Shown here piece by piece: positions 16,600-24,985 of a DNA stretch of 64,000 nt. Numbering within the stretch: position 1 is the first letter of the stretch; the number at the start of each line of letters is the position of its first letter. This stretch comes from an uncultured Candidatus Melainabacteria bacterium (lineage in GTDB: Bacteria > Cyanobacteriota > Vampirovibrionia > Gastranaerophilales > Gastranaerophilaceae). A program made the position numbers and the translations under genes. The stretch covers positions 124,001 to 188,000 of the forward strand of contig CANARY010000005.1 of NCBI GenBank assembly GCA_947364235.1. The letters are read 5' to 3'. The notes beneath the pieces were generated by a model that worked only from the letters and a program-made list of their open reading frames with translations, had not been told where the DNA came from and ran no database searches.

Positions 16600-16802
16600 T
16601 GAAGACTTGTCCGTTTTCATCAAACAGAGAATGTAATAATGAATGCCCGCTCTATATTGCACCAGAAGAGCTTAACGAGTTTGTAGCAGCGCGTTTATCT
16701 TCAATAGGTATAATTAGCCGCAAAGAAGGTGAATGTTCGCTCAAAATGCTTGCACTTAGCCAGGGCAGATTTATTTTCGAAAACACCACCACCCGCGGGT
16801 AG
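16599..16802 (+). CDS. Small Cys-containing protein of unknown function
   Basis: A 67-residue protein translationally coupled to the transketolase subunit (shared TAATG). Its N-terminus has the pattern CPF-x7-CNNECPLY, which suggests metal or Fe-S binding, and a further Cys lies at about 47. I do not recognise a family. The last two codons and the TAG stop belong to a dispersed repeat with a CCCGCGGG core, so the natural end of the gene may have been altered by that element. Confidence 0.6.
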   Translation: MKTCPFSSNRECNNECPLYIAPEELNEFVAARLSSIGIISRKEGECSLKMLALSQGRFIFENTTTRG

Positions 16803-16830
16803 GGATAAAGGCGGAAATGAATTTGGCTTG
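16792..16830. repeat. Dispersed 39-bp repeat with CCCGCGGG core, copy A
   Basis: CCCGCGGGTAGGG, then (A)TAAAGG-N3-AAATG-N-AT-N2-GGCTTG. The same element with one gap and about six mismatches lies on the other strand at 59038-59075. It contains the stop codon of the gene ending at 16802. Confidence 0.7.
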
Positions 16831-16838
16831 AGTTCAAA

Positions 16839-17561
16839 CTACAAGTTCAGAGTGCTGTACAAAAATACTCCCACCGAAACACTTAAATTCAAAGATTCAA
16901 CTTTGTTATCCATCTCAATTGTTACGTTTTTGACTGCAAAGTTTTTCAACTCTTCACTTAATCCTGTAGATTCTGCTCCAAACATTATAAGAATCTTTTC
17001 TGCAGGTTGATAATCTTTCAGCCAAATAGTATTTTCAGCTTTTGGCAAAGTAGCAATTCTCTCATACGAAGTAAATTTATCCAAATCTTTGAATTCATAA
17101 ACAGGGATTTTCCACAAGTTACCAACTGAAGAGCGGACACATTTAGGATTATACAAATCAACTGTATCACCGTACAAAACAACCGCATCAACCCCAAAAG
17201 CAGCAGATGTTCTTAAAATTGTTCCAAGATTTCCCGCATCTTTAATATTTTCTAATAAAACCACTTTTTTATACGAATCTTTCCATTCGTGTTTAACCAT
17301 TCTTGCTGCAGCAACAGCTTTAGGAGGAGTTGTTGTTGAAGAAATTTTAGATAGAACAGCTTCTGTTGCTTCAATTGCATCCGGAAATTCAGCAGAGCCT
17401 TCTTCTTTAAAAATGTGAACAATTTCAAGTCCTGAATCAATCGCTTCTTTAATACATTTTTCACCCTCTAAAAGAAAAAGCCCTTTCTCATCTCGATGTT
17501 TTCTCTGTAAAAGTTTTGCAGTTTCTTTGACCAGTTCGTTACTAACGCTTGTTATCTTCAT
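16839..17561 (-). CDS. TrmH/SpoU-family RNA 2'-O-methyltransferase
   Basis: A 240-residue SPOUT methyltransferase. The N-terminal substrate-binding domain (residues about 1-85, with FLLEGEKCIKEAI) is followed by the knotted catalytic domain: NIKDAGNLGTILRTSAAFGVDAV (motif 1), MFGAESTGLSEEL (motif 2) and DNKVESLNLSVSVGVFLY (motif 3), which bind S-adenosylmethionine. The architecture matches RlmB or TsnR-type rRNA methylases, but the target nucleotide cannot be told from sequence. The start overlaps the end of the Xaa-Pro peptidase gene by 4 nt. Confidence 0.9.
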   Translation of the reverse strand: MKITSVSNELVKETAKLLQRKHRDEKGLFLLEGEKCIKEAIDSGLEIVHIFKEEGSAEFPDAIEATEAVLSKISSTTTPPKAVAAARMVKHEWKDSYKKVVLLENIKDAGNLGTILRTSAAFGVDAVVLYGDTVDLYNPKCVRSSVGNLWKIPVYEFKDLDKFTSYERIATLPKAENTIWLKDYQPAEKILIMFGAESTGLSEELKNFAVKNVTIEMDNKVESLNLSVSVGVFLYSTLNL

Positions 17562-19006
17562 AAAATTTCAAATTCCTTCAGCCATTCTTTTTCTTGCTCA
17601 GACAGCAAATCATAATTAATAAGCTTGCCTTCATAACCCATTTTAACAAAAGAATGAATTTTTCCATCCATTTTGTAACAGGAATTTTCAAGCCTTACTC
17701 CAAAATAATCAGGATTGTAAAGCCCAGGCTCAATAGTAAAAGTCATGCCGTCTTTGATTTCTGTATGCGCAATTTCTGTTTGATTTAAAGCGGGAGGAGC
17801 TTCGTGCACATTAATTCCTATCCCATGCCCTAAGCCGTGTCCAAAAGTAAAACCTTCAATATTATTATCCAATATTGAATGCGCTAACGCATCATATTCA
17901 AAGCCTGTTTTAAAATCCGCATAGAATGTGCTTAAAAATGTTTTTAAAACAGTAGTATACACCTGCCTTTGAATCTGCGAAGGTTCGCCTTTCACAAAAA
18001 CACGTGTAATATCAGTTGCCAAACCTGTTTCATAATAAGCACCGCAATCAATTAAAACTAAATCACCTTCTCTTAAAAAAACATCTTTAGCATTTTTAGC
18101 ATAATGTGCTAATGCAGAGTTTTGATTAATCGCAACGATTGAGTTAAAACTCAATGATTTTGCACCATATCTTATAAATTCTTCACGCAAACGCTTAGAA
18201 ATATCAAACTCAGATAAATTATCATTAGATTCAATATACTCTCGAATTGCCATAACAGCTTTGTCAGTAGCCTCAAATGCTTCTTTATAAGCTTTTATTT
18301 CGCTGGCACTCTTAACCGCTTTCATTGCTTTAACCGGCGAATCCATGTGAACAGGTTTTTTGATTAGCGCATAATCATAAGCATTTATTGATTTTTTATC
18401 AACCAGCAGCTCTTCTTCATAAGAGCTTATATCAGGATTTAATATCCTTTCAGACCCCTTAATCAAAAGCTTGACATAAGCCTTCGAAGAACAGTCTTTG
18501 GAAAAATCCCTTAAACCGGTCAAATAAGAAACTTCCTCAAGATTTGTAATAAACATTGCTTTTTCGGGGGTAAAATCAATAGGCGCAAGAGCTTGAACAG
18601 GGTTAGAATGAGGTTCTGTATAATCGTTAACAGGATCACTGTTTAATAATTTTACCTTAAAACCATTAAAACTTTCTAATCTTGTTTGAGAAACTTTTTT
18701 TGCAGTAATTCCCAGTATTTTTCCAGGCTCAAGGAGTTTACGAATTTCTTCGTCCTGTTTTTGCCCCAGCTGAAGCTTAACAACCGTAATACCTTCAAAT
18801 ACTTCGTTATCAGCCTGAGTATGATATCTGCCGTCAACAAATAAATAAATCTTATCCGATGTAATTAAAGCATCTCCTGTTGAGCCTGAAAAACCAGTAA
18901 GAGTATATCTGGCATTTTCGCTTAAAGCGGAATACTCCACCAAATACTCATTGGTGGAGTTTACCAGTAAATAATCTAGACCTAATTTCTGTAATAAATT
19001 ATTCAT
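17558..19006 (-). CDS. pepP: M24 Xaa-Pro aminopeptidase
   Basis: A 482-residue metallopeptidase releasing the N-terminal residue before proline. The N-terminal creatinase-like domain is followed by a pita-bread catalytic domain with the metal ligands in DCGAYYETGLATDITR (Asp, Asp), FGHGLGHGIGINVHE (His), and the C-terminal TIEPGLY and RLENS segments (Glu, Glu). I use the ATG at 19006; a TTG one codon earlier is less likely. It overlaps the parvulin gene upstream by 8 nt and the methyltransferase gene downstream by 4 nt, forming a three-gene operon. Confidence 0.93.
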   Translation of the reverse strand: MNNLLQKLGLDYLLVNSTNEYLVEYSALSENARYTLTGFSGSTGDALITSDKIYLFVDGRYHTQADNEVFEGITVVKLQLGQKQDEEIRKLLEPGKILGITAKKVSQTRLESFNGFKVKLLNSDPVNDYTEPHSNPVQALAPIDFTPEKAMFITNLEEVSYLTGLRDFSKDCSSKAYVKLLIKGSERILNPDISSYEEELLVDKKSINAYDYALIKKPVHMDSPVKAMKAVKSASEIKAYKEAFEATDKAVMAIREYIESNDNLSEFDISKRLREEFIRYGAKSLSFNSIVAINQNSALAHYAKNAKDVFLREGDLVLIDCGAYYETGLATDITRVFVKGEPSQIQRQVYTTVLKTFLSTFYADFKTGFEYDALAHSILDNNIEGFTFGHGLGHGIGINVHEAPPALNQTEIAHTEIKDGMTFTIEPGLYNPDYFGVRLENSCYKMDGKIHSFVKMGYEGKLINYDLLSEQEKEWLKEFEIL

Positions 19007-19277
19007 CAATTCCTGTACATTTAATCAAGTGCCATCCAAATTGAGTTTCTACAGGTTCAGACACTTCGCCTTCTTTTAAAGCAAAAGCAGCATCTTCAAA
19101 AGGTTTAACCATCATACCTCTGCCAAACCATCTTAAATCACCGCCATCACGACCTGATGGGCATTTTGAGTATTGTTTTGCTAAATCTTCAAATGCAATA
19201 CCGTTTTTAATATCCATTAACAAATTTTCTGCTTGTTCTTTAGTATCAACTAAAATATGGCTCGCTCTTATTTTCAT
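18999..19277 (-). CDS. Parvulin-type peptidyl-prolyl isomerase
   Basis: A minimal 92-residue rotamase equivalent to E. coli PpiC. It has KIRASHILVDTKEQAENLL at the N-terminus, FEDLAKQYSKCPSGRDGGDLRWFGRGMMVKPFEDAAFALKEGEVSEPVETQFGWHLIK, which is the full parvulin core, and the conserved catalytic histidines (ASHIL and GWHLIK). No signal peptide, so it works in the cytoplasm. First gene of the ppiC-pepP-trmH cluster; AAGGAG precedes the ATG. Confidence 0.95.
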   Translation of the reverse strand: MKIRASHILVDTKEQAENLLMDIKNGIAFEDLAKQYSKCPSGRDGGDLRWFGRGMMVKPFEDAAFALKEGEVSEPVETQFGWHLIKCTGIDE

Positions 19278-19309
19278 AATAAATTTCTCCTTCTTGATAA
19301 TTCTAACAT

Positions 19310-19340
19310 AAAAAGGACGAATATAAAATCCGTCCTTTTC
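19310..19340. terminator. Hairpin between ppiC and rplA
   Basis: AAAAGGACG, an 11-nt loop and CGTCCTTTT form a stem with A/T tracts on both sides; it could terminate in either direction. Confidence 0.5.
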
Positions 19341-19370
19341 TTAAAAAAAAGGCTAACCTTACGGTTAGCC
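19341..19370 (-). terminator. Terminator of the secE-nusG-rplK-rplA operon
   Basis: On the minus strand GGCTAACC-GTAA-GGTTAGCC is followed by eight T, immediately after the rplA stop codon. It shows that rplJ and rplL are not cotranscribed here. Confidence 0.8.
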
Positions 19371-19377
19371 GTAAATA

Positions 19378-20103
19378 TCAACCAACAATTTCTTTAACTT
19401 CTGATTGAAGGTTCTTCGAATCAATCTTAATACTTGGTCCCATTGTAGTTGTCAAGTAAATAGATTTTACGTAAGTACCTTTTGCAGCAGAAGGTTTTGC
19501 TCTAAGAACTGCATCAACTAATGTTCCGTAGTTCTTAACTAAGTCTTCGATAGTAAATTGAACTTTACCGATAGGACAGTGAATCATACCCTGTTTATCA
19601 GCTCTAAATTCAACTTTACCAGCTTTAGCATCTTTAACTGCTTTAGCGATATCCAAAGTAACAGTACCTGTCTTAGGGTTAGGCATTAAACCTTTAGGAC
19701 CTAAAACTCTACCTAATTTACCAAGCATACCCATACAGTCAGGAGTTGCAATTAATGTATCAAACTCAAACCAGCCGCCAGCAATTTTATCAATAATATC
19801 TTCTGTACCGTAGAAATCTGCTCCTGCGTCTTTTGCTTCGTTAACTTTAGGTCCTTTAGCAATAACGCAGACACGAACTTCTTTACCTAAACCTGCAGGT
19901 AATACTACAGTTGATCTAATTTGCTGCTCAGCGTGTTTAACTTCAATACCTAATCTCATGTGGCATTCAACTGTTTCATTGAATTTTGCAACTTCTTTAG
20001 ATACTTCTTGTAATTTAACCAAAGCATCACGACCGCTAGCCGGTTGTTGGAAATCAGCTAACAATTCTTGAAGCTTCTTTTGTTTTTTAGTTATTTTTGA
20101 CAT
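19378..20103 (-). CDS. rplA: 50S ribosomal protein L1
   Basis: Binds 23S rRNA at the L1 stalk and represses its own operon in many bacteria. From the ATG at 20103 (AAAGGA spaced 9 nt) the protein has 241 residues. Conserved stretches are [43 protein letters not shown] and the C-terminal [17 protein letters not shown]. Two earlier in-frame starts (20151, 20118) lie inside a hairpin and are rejected. It follows rplK, and the intergenic hairpin resembles the one before rplK. Confidence 0.95.
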   Translation of the reverse strand: MSKITKKQKKLQELLADFQQPASGRDALVKLQEVSKEVAKFNETVECHMRLGIEVKHAEQQIRSTVVLPAGLGKEVRVCVIAKGPKVNEAKDAGADFYGTEDIIDKIAGGWFEFDTLIATPDCMGMLGKLGRVLGPKGLMPNPKTGTVTLDIAKAVKDAKAGKVEFRADKQGMIHCPIGKVQFTIEDLVKNYGTLVDAVLRAKPSAAKGTYVKSIYLTTTMGPSIKIDSKNLQSEVKEIVG

Positions 20104-20119
20104 TTTTATTATTCCTTTC

Positions 20120-20151
20120 ATGGTGTTAGCGGACAAATTAAGTCCTTCCAT
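20120..20151 (-). promoter_or_regulatory. Leader hairpin before rplA (probable L1 site, copy 2)
   Basis: On the minus strand ATGG-AA-GGAC-loop-GTCC-GCTAACA-CCAT, directly followed by GAAAGGA, the rplA ribosome-binding region. It has the same 32-nt layout as the hairpin before rplK. Confidence 0.5.
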
Positions 20152-20182
20152 TGTTCATATTGTAACTTATTCAGGAGTACAA

Positions 20183-20611
20183 TTAACCTTCTTTAACTGT
20201 AACACCCATAGCTCTGCAAGAGCCTTTAATCATTTCCACAGCAGCTTCCATAGAAGTAGCGTTCAAATCATTCATTTTAATTTTTGCGATTTCTTCTAAT
20301 TGAGCTTGTGTAATTTCACCAACTTTAGTTTTGTTAGGCACAGCAGATCCTTTTGGAATATTTAATGCCTTTTTAATTAAAACTGGAGCTGGTGGAGACT
20401 TAGTTACAAAAGTGAAACTTCTGTCTTCATATACATCGATAACAACAGGGATAATGTATCCTGCTTGAGATTCAGTTTTAGCATTGAACTGTTTGCAGAA
20501 ATCCATGATGTTAACACCATGCTGACCCAGAGCCGGACCAACTGGAGGTGATGGGTTAGCTTTACCTGCTTGAATTTGCAGTTTAATTTTTCCTACTACT
20601 TTTTTTGCCAT
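20183..20611 (-). CDS. rplK: 50S ribosomal protein L11
   Basis: A 142-residue protein of the GTPase-associated centre. The N-terminal domain has [35 protein letters not shown], the proline-rich segment that binds thiostrepton; the C-terminal RNA-binding domain ends with [12 protein letters not shown]. Full length. It is preceded by AAAGGAG, which lies just behind a structured leader, and sits between nusG and rplA as in most bacteria. Confidence 0.97.
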   Translation of the reverse strand: MAKKVVGKIKLQIQAGKANPSPPVGPALGQHGVNIMDFCKQFNAKTESQAGYIIPVVIDVYEDRSFTFVTKSPPAPVLIKKALNIPKGSAVPNKTKVGEITQAQLEEIAKIKMNDLNATSMEAAVEMIKGSCRAMGVTVKEG

Positions 20612-20624
20612 TTTGTTCTCCTTT

Positions 20625-20656
20625 CGTGGTACTAACGGGGGGCATCCCCTTCCACG
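20625..20656 (-). promoter_or_regulatory. Leader hairpin before rplK (probable L1 site, copy 1)
   Basis: On the minus strand CGTGG-AA-GGGG-ATG-CCCC-(CCGTTAGTA)-CCACG, then AAAGGAG. Stem, 3' internal bulge (GTTAGTA versus GCTAACA) and distance to the Shine-Dalgarno match the hairpin before rplA. Confidence 0.5.
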
Positions 20657-20665
20657 TTTTTTATC

Positions 20666-21277
20666 TTATAATTTTTGTATTTGCTTATATTCCAACTCTA
20701 CCGGAGTTTCACGTCCGAATATAGAAACCATTGCTCTAAGCTTAGCCTTATCTGGATAAACTTCTGTAATATCACCAACAAATTCAGCAAATGGTCCTGA
20801 AATAATTCTAACTTTTTCACCAACTTTAACATCCATTTCAACTTTTTGAGTTTGAGCTGTTGAACGGTGAATAATTTTCTTGATTTCACTATCTTTAGCA
20901 GGAATAGGCTTCTTAGCAGAACCTACAAACTTAGTAACACCTGCTGTATGCCTTACTACATACCAGCTGTCTTCGTCCATAATCATTTCTACTAAAACAT
21001 AACCTGGGAAAATCTTTTCCTCTTTTTCCTGTTTTCTTCCGCCTTTAATCTGGGTAATAGTCTTCTGCGGAACTTCTACTCGGAAAATTTTATCTGCCAT
21101 GTTCATATATTCTATACGTTTTTCAAGGTTGCTTTTAACCTTATTTTCGTATCCTGAATAAGTGTGAACAATGTACCAGCGTTTTTGATTTTTCTTATCA
21201 GAAGATTTTGGAGCATCAAATTCCGGTGTTTCTTCCGCCAATTCTTCATTCATAATGTTTTCGTCTTTTTCAGTCAT
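20666..21277 (-). CDS. nusG: Transcription termination/antitermination protein NusG
   Basis: A 203-residue NusG with an acidic N-terminal extension of about 30 residues, then the NGN domain (RWYIVHTYSGYENKVKSNLEKRIE, EEKIFPGYVLVEM, WYVVRHTAGVTKFVG) and a C-terminal KOW domain (GEKVRIISGPFAEFVGDITEVYPDKAKL). It couples RNA polymerase to Rho or the ribosome. It follows secE by 17 nt. Confidence 0.97.
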   Translation of the reverse strand: MTEKDENIMNEELAEETPEFDAPKSSDKKNQKRWYIVHTYSGYENKVKSNLEKRIEYMNMADKIFRVEVPQKTITQIKGGRKQEKEEKIFPGYVLVEMIMDEDSWYVVRHTAGVTKFVGSAKKPIPAKDSEIKKIIHRSTAQTQKVEMDVKVGEKVRIISGPFAEFVGDITEVYPDKAKLRAMVSIFGRETPVELEYKQIQKL

Positions 21278-21294
21278 TATTCTTACCCTTCAAA

Positions 21295-21495
21295 TTAAAA
21301 CTTTGATAATAACATTTTGAATATTATATCCACAAAGTAAATAAATACTGTAAATATAAACACTATGGCAACAACAAAAAATGTTTCTACAACAACCTGA
21401 TGTTTTTCGGGCCAGGTAATTTTGCCCCACTCAGTTCTTACGCCTTTAAAATATGATATTATATTTTTTTTTGCTGTTTCAAAAGTATTATTCAT
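21295..21495 (-). CDS. secE: Preprotein translocase subunit SecE
   Basis: A 66-residue single-span SecE: an amphipathic cytoplasmic helix (FKGVRTEWGKITWPEKHQVV) followed by one transmembrane segment (VETFFVVAIVFIFTVFIYFV). The Trp-x6-P motif WGKITWP is typical. It partners SecY/SecG in the Sec channel and heads the secE-nusG-rplK-rplA operon, directly downstream of the tRNA-Trp gene. Confidence 0.95.
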   Translation of the reverse strand: MNNTFETAKKNIISYFKGVRTEWGKITWPEKHQVVVETFFVVAIVFIFTVFIYFVDIIFKMLLSKF

Positions 21496-21526
21496 TTACT
21501 CAATTACCTTTATATTTTAAATAATT

Positions 21527-21599
21527 CGCGCCCTGAAGGACTCGAACCCTCGACATCCGGTTTTGGAGACCGACGTTCTACCGACTGAACTAAGGACGC
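21527..21599 (-). tRNA. trnW: tRNA-Trp (CCA anticodon)
   Basis: The minus strand folds into a full cloverleaf: acceptor GCGTCCT/AGGGCGC, D stem GTTC/GAAC, anticodon loop CTCCAAA (anticodon CCA), T loop TTCGAGT with GAGGG stem, discriminator G. CCA is not encoded. A tRNA-Trp gene before secE is a common bacterial arrangement. Confidence 0.95.
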
Positions 21600-21605
21600 A
21601 CGTTA

Positions 21606-21622
21606 GGTGGCAAAGTGCCACC
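21606..21622. other. Hairpin between rpmG and trnW
   Basis: A perfect 7-bp stem GGTGGCA-AAG-TGCCACC without a T tract. It may be a processing site between rpmG and the tRNA in a shared transcript. Confidence 0.4.
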
Positions 21623-21630
21623 AGCTATAC

Positions 21631-21798
21631 TTATTTTGTTTCTTTATGAGTAGTATGCTTTTTGCAAGAAGGGCAGTATTTGCTTAACTCTAATCTGTCC
21701 TTAATGTTTTTTTTGTTTTTTACAGTTGTGTAATTTCTTTCTTTGCAATCTTCACAAGCAAGAACTACCATTCTATCGTTTTTACCTTTGATACCCAT
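21631..21798 (-). CDS. rpmG: 50S ribosomal protein L33
   Basis: A 55-residue protein (begins [18 protein letters not shown]) with two zinc-ligand pairs, CEDC and CPSC, in the pattern of zinc-binding L33. It has AAAGGAA before the ATG. It lies upstream of trnW, secE and nusG, as in Cyanobacteria-related and many Gram-positive genomes, and is probably in the same transcript. Confidence 0.95.
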   Translation of the reverse strand: MGIKGKNDRMVVLACEDCKERNYTTVKNKKNIKDRLELSKYCPSCKKHTTHKETK

Positions 21799-21850
21799 TT
21801 CTAAGTTCCTTTATATTACCGTTAAATTGTTCTTTTTATGAGACCTATCT

Positions 21851-21875
21851 AAAAAGAATGTGCTAAACACATTCT
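21851..21875 (-). terminator. Terminator of the long flagellin gene
   Basis: On the minus strand AGAATGTG-loop-CACATTCT followed by TTTTT, 70 bp after the flagellin stop codon. Confidence 0.7.
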
Positions 21876-21944
21876 CTCAAAATTCGGCGTATGAATAAAT
21901 TCTAAAATAAACAAAAATAAATTGCAAATAATTGTGAAGATTTT

Positions 21945-23621
21945 TTACAGAAGCTGAAGAGCAGCAGCAGGAGCCTGGTTTGCAGTCGAAAGAAGTGTTG
22001 CTGAAGCCTGCTGCAAAATCTGATTTCTGATATATTCACTTGAAACCTCCCCTATATCAGCATCACGCATCGTTGACAAAGATGAAGTAATATTATCTAC
22101 ACTCACACTTATACTCTCCAGTGCAGATTCCAGCCGATTATAAACTGAGCCTATCTCAGTCTGCTTACTGCTTACAACAGACATTATGCTGTCAATACGA
22201 TTTAAAGCCTTTCGAGCACTTTCTGAGCTTGAAATCGCCATACCGGATATTGAAAAATCAAATGCAGTATCAATCATTATTTGAGATTCCATGCCTGAGT
22301 TAATACCAACCTGAAAATAAATTTCTGTATTTATTTGAGGCTGGAGTAAAGCGGCTCCAGGAAGCATACCGCTTAATATTAATTCTTTTAGCTCTGCAGA
22401 AGTTACTCCTGTTACACCGGCAGCATTACCTAAACCAACTCCGCCTGTTTGGCCTGATTTCTGAGTGTCCCAATAACAAGTATTGAGAGTCCCGTTATCA
22501 TTCCAGCCTAGAAATCCGGCAGTATTACTATTTCCTGTAACACTTCCTGAAGAATAAGATTTTGAAATACTTCCTTGAGAATTCTGGCCAACAAGTCCGC
22601 CGACACTTGTATTGCCTGAAACATCACCCTTCGAAAAACTATTTGTTATTGTTGAATTATCTGTATTATGCCCGACAAGCCCGCCTGCTCTGTAATCATC
22701 TGCACTTACAGAGGCTAATGAATAACAATCTTTTACAACTGAGCTGTAAATATTGCTTCCTGCAACAGCTCCAACATCACTGTAACCGGAAACTCTTCCA
22801 GCTACAAAACAGTTGGAAATTGTACTATTATAACTATAGCCTGCAATAGCTCCAACCCACATTTTACCGTTTACTTCTGCATCTTCCAGCCCAAGATTAG
22901 TAATTTTACCGCCTTCCATCCTCCCAATTAATCCAACGTAATCATAAGTATCGCGATTAAGGATTAAATTTGTAATCGAATGACCATTACCATTAAGCTC
23001 ACCCGTAAAAGGATTATTTATATTTCCAACTACATCCCAGTTATAACCCGACAAATCAATATCTTTCATCAAAATGTATTTTCCGCCTAAGTTATTTTTC
23101 ATCGCTTGAAGCTGGTCAGCAGTTTTAATAATAGAATAGCCTTGAGCTAAAGCTTCTTCCTCTGTTAAAATAGCAACCTCTTCGTCATTTGTTATAATAG
23201 GCTCTTTAAAAAGTTTAATGCCATTATACTCCGCATTTGAAATAATTCTTCTTATTTCATCAATACGTATATTAAACTCTGCCTGAATAGCATTTAGCGA
23301 ATCTTTTCCATATATACCGTTTGAAGCTTGCTCTGCAAGATCACGCATTCTGGATAAATGAGATGTCACAAGATTTAAATTTTCTTCTGCTGTCGTAAGT
23401 AAATCCATACCCATTGCAGTATTGCTTTGAGCTATCTGATAAGATGATAATTTACTTGAATATTGAGTTGAAATCGAATAACCAGCTGCATTATCACCAG
23501 CATGGTTTATTTTAAAACCAGTAGTTAATTTTTCAATTGCACTATTCAACCTTGCCGTAGAACAAGCAAGATTTTTTTGCACAATATTACTCACGTGATT
23601 TGTGGTTATAGTTAAACTCAA
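21945..23621 (-). CDS. Flagellin with GLUG-repeat beta-helix insert
   Basis: A 558-residue flagellin. Residues 1-140 match the N-terminal D0/D1 helices (LNSAIEKLTTGFKINHAGDNAAGYSIS, RMRDLAEQASNGIYG) and about 431-558 the C-terminal D1/D0 (YNRLESALESISVSVDNITSSLS to TANQAPAAALQLL). Between them sits a segment with YILMKDIDLSGYNW (182-195), FTGELNGNGHSITNL, and six GLUG-type repeats of about 27 residues (229-385, for example VGGLVGQNSQGSISKSYSSG) as found in adhesins and IgA-protease-like surface proteins. The start is TTG at 23621 with AAGGA 9 nt upstream. It would place a beta-helix domain on the filament surface. Monocistronic. Confidence 0.88.
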   Translation of the reverse strand: MSLTITTNHVSNIVQKNLACSTARLNSAIEKLTTGFKINHAGDNAAGYSISTQYSSKLSSYQIAQSNTAMGMDLLTTAEENLNLVTSHLSRMRDLAEQASNGIYGKDSLNAIQAEFNIRIDEIRRIISNAEYNGIKLFKEPIITNDEEVAILTEEEALAQGYSIIKTADQLQAMKNNLGGKYILMKDIDLSGYNWDVVGNINNPFTGELNGNGHSITNLILNRDTYDYVGLIGRMEGGKITNLGLEDAEVNGKMWVGAIAGYSYNSTISNCFVAGRVSGYSDVGAVAGSNIYSSVVKDCYSLASVSADDYRAGGLVGHNTDNSTITNSFSKGDVSGNTSVGGLVGQNSQGSISKSYSSGSVTGNSNTAGFLGWNDNGTLNTCYWDTQKSGQTGGVGLGNAAGVTGVTSAELKELILSGMLPGAALLQPQINTEIYFQVGINSGMESQIMIDTAFDFSISGMAISSSESARKALNRIDSIMSVVSSKQTEIGSVYNRLESALESISVSVDNITSSLSTMRDADIGEVSSEYIRNQILQQASATLLSTANQAPAAALQLL

Positions 23622-23674
23622 TACAACATATCCTTATATACTTATTATATGCTGAACATCTTATTTGTCAATCA

Positions 23675-23703
23675 TCGGGTATTATTTGTGCTAAGATTAT
23701 AAT
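23675..23703 (+). promoter_or_regulatory. Promoter of glmU
   Basis: TTGTCA, a 17-nt spacer and consensus TATAAT (23698-23703), then AGGAGG before the ATG at 23718. Confidence 0.7.
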
Positions 23704-23717
23704 AGGAGGTTGAAGAA

Positions 23718-24983
23718 ATGATTAAATCAATAATTTTAGCGGCTGGCAAAGGCACAAGAATGAAATCTGAAATGCCAAAAGTATTACATACAATTTTTAA
23801 CAAAGAATTAGTTGGATATATTTTAGATGCAGTTAATGGTATTACAGACGAAAATTTTGTTATAGTAGGCCACCAGGCAGAACTTGTTGAAAAGTACATA
23901 AAAAATAATTATGAAAACTCAAAATGTATATTGCAATCACCGCAATTAGGAACCGGACATGCAGTAAGCATGGCGCTTCCTTATCTTAAAGATTATGAAG
24001 GAGATATTGTTATTCTTTGCGGCGACACTCCGCTTATAACTTCGGAAACAATTAAAGAATTTGTTGAAAGTCATAAAGCTAATAATTCAGATTTAACAGT
24101 AATGAGCGCTATTTTTGAAAATCCTGCAAATTATGGACGAATTGTTAGAAATTCAGATGGCTCTTTAAACTCAATTGTGGAAGAAAAAGATGCTTCTTCT
24201 GAACAAAAAGCAATTAAAGAAATTAACGCAGGAATTTATTGTTTGAACTGGACTAAAATCAAATCAGCTTTTTCTGAGCTTAAATCTAATAACGCACAAG
24301 GCGAATACTATTTAACAGACATTGTAAAATGGGGTAATGAAAATGGATTAAAAGTAAACGCATATACTCTTAAAAATAACGAAGAAATATTCGGCATTAA
24401 CTCAAAAGCTCATCTTGCAGAAGCTTCAAAGATGCTTAATCAAAGAGTTATAAACAAACATCTTGAAAACGGAGTTCAAATTATTGATCCGCAGTCAACT
24501 TGGATAAGTCCTGATACAGAGATTGGTGCTGATACTATTATTTATCCATCTTGTTATATAAACGGAAAAAACAAAATTGGAAAGCATTGTAAAATTGGAC
24601 CATTTGCTCACTTAAGAGGAGATGTTATTCTTGAAGACAACGTTAAAATAGGAAATTTTGTTGAAGTCAAAAAGACTACAATAAAATCTCACACAAATGC
24701 TTGTCATCTTTCTTATTTAGGCGACTGCGAAATCGGTTCAGATGTAAATATAGGAGCAGGGACAATTACTGCGAATTACAACCCTTTAACAAAAATCAAA
24801 AGCAAAACCATTATTAAAGACAATGTAAAAATTGGCTCAAACTCTGTTCTTGTAGCTCCGCTTACTATAGAAGAAGGAGCAAACGTCGGAGCATTGAGTG
24901 TTATTACTAAAAATGTACCAGCTTGGGCATTAACACTCACAAGAGCTCCTCTTAGAGTTTTAGAAAATTGGGTAAAAAAATAA
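23718..24983 (+). CDS. glmU: Bifunctional UDP-GlcNAc pyrophosphorylase / GlcN-1-P acetyltransferase
   Basis: Makes UDP-GlcNAc for peptidoglycan and surface glycans. The N-terminal uridyltransferase domain begins LAAGKGTRMKSEMPKVLH; LCGDTPLI and NAGIYC are present. The C-terminal left-handed beta-helix has hexapeptide repeats (IGADTIIYPSCYINGKNKIG, IGPFAHLRGDVILEDNVKIGNFVEVKK) and the acetyltransferase-site segment GAGTITANYNP. At 421 residues it is about 35 shorter than E. coli GlmU, missing only the far C-terminal tail. Ends at a strong bidirectional terminator. Confidence 0.95.
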   Translation: MIKSIILAAGKGTRMKSEMPKVLHTIFNKELVGYILDAVNGITDENFVIVGHQAELVEKYIKNNYENSKCILQSPQLGTGHAVSMALPYLKDYEGDIVILCGDTPLITSETIKEFVESHKANNSDLTVMSAIFENPANYGRIVRNSDGSLNSIVEEKDASSEQKAIKEINAGIYCLNWTKIKSAFSELKSNNAQGEYYLTDIVKWGNENGLKVNAYTLKNNEEIFGINSKAHLAEASKMLNQRVINKHLENGVQIIDPQSTWISPDTEIGADTIIYPSCYINGKNKIGKHCKIGPFAHLRGDVILEDNVKIGNFVEVKKTTIKSHTNACHLSYLGDCEIGSDVNIGAGTITANYNPLTKIKSKTIIKDNVKIGSNSVLVAPLTIEEGANVGALSVITKNVPAWALTLTRAPLRVLENWVKK

Positions 24984-24985
24984 AA

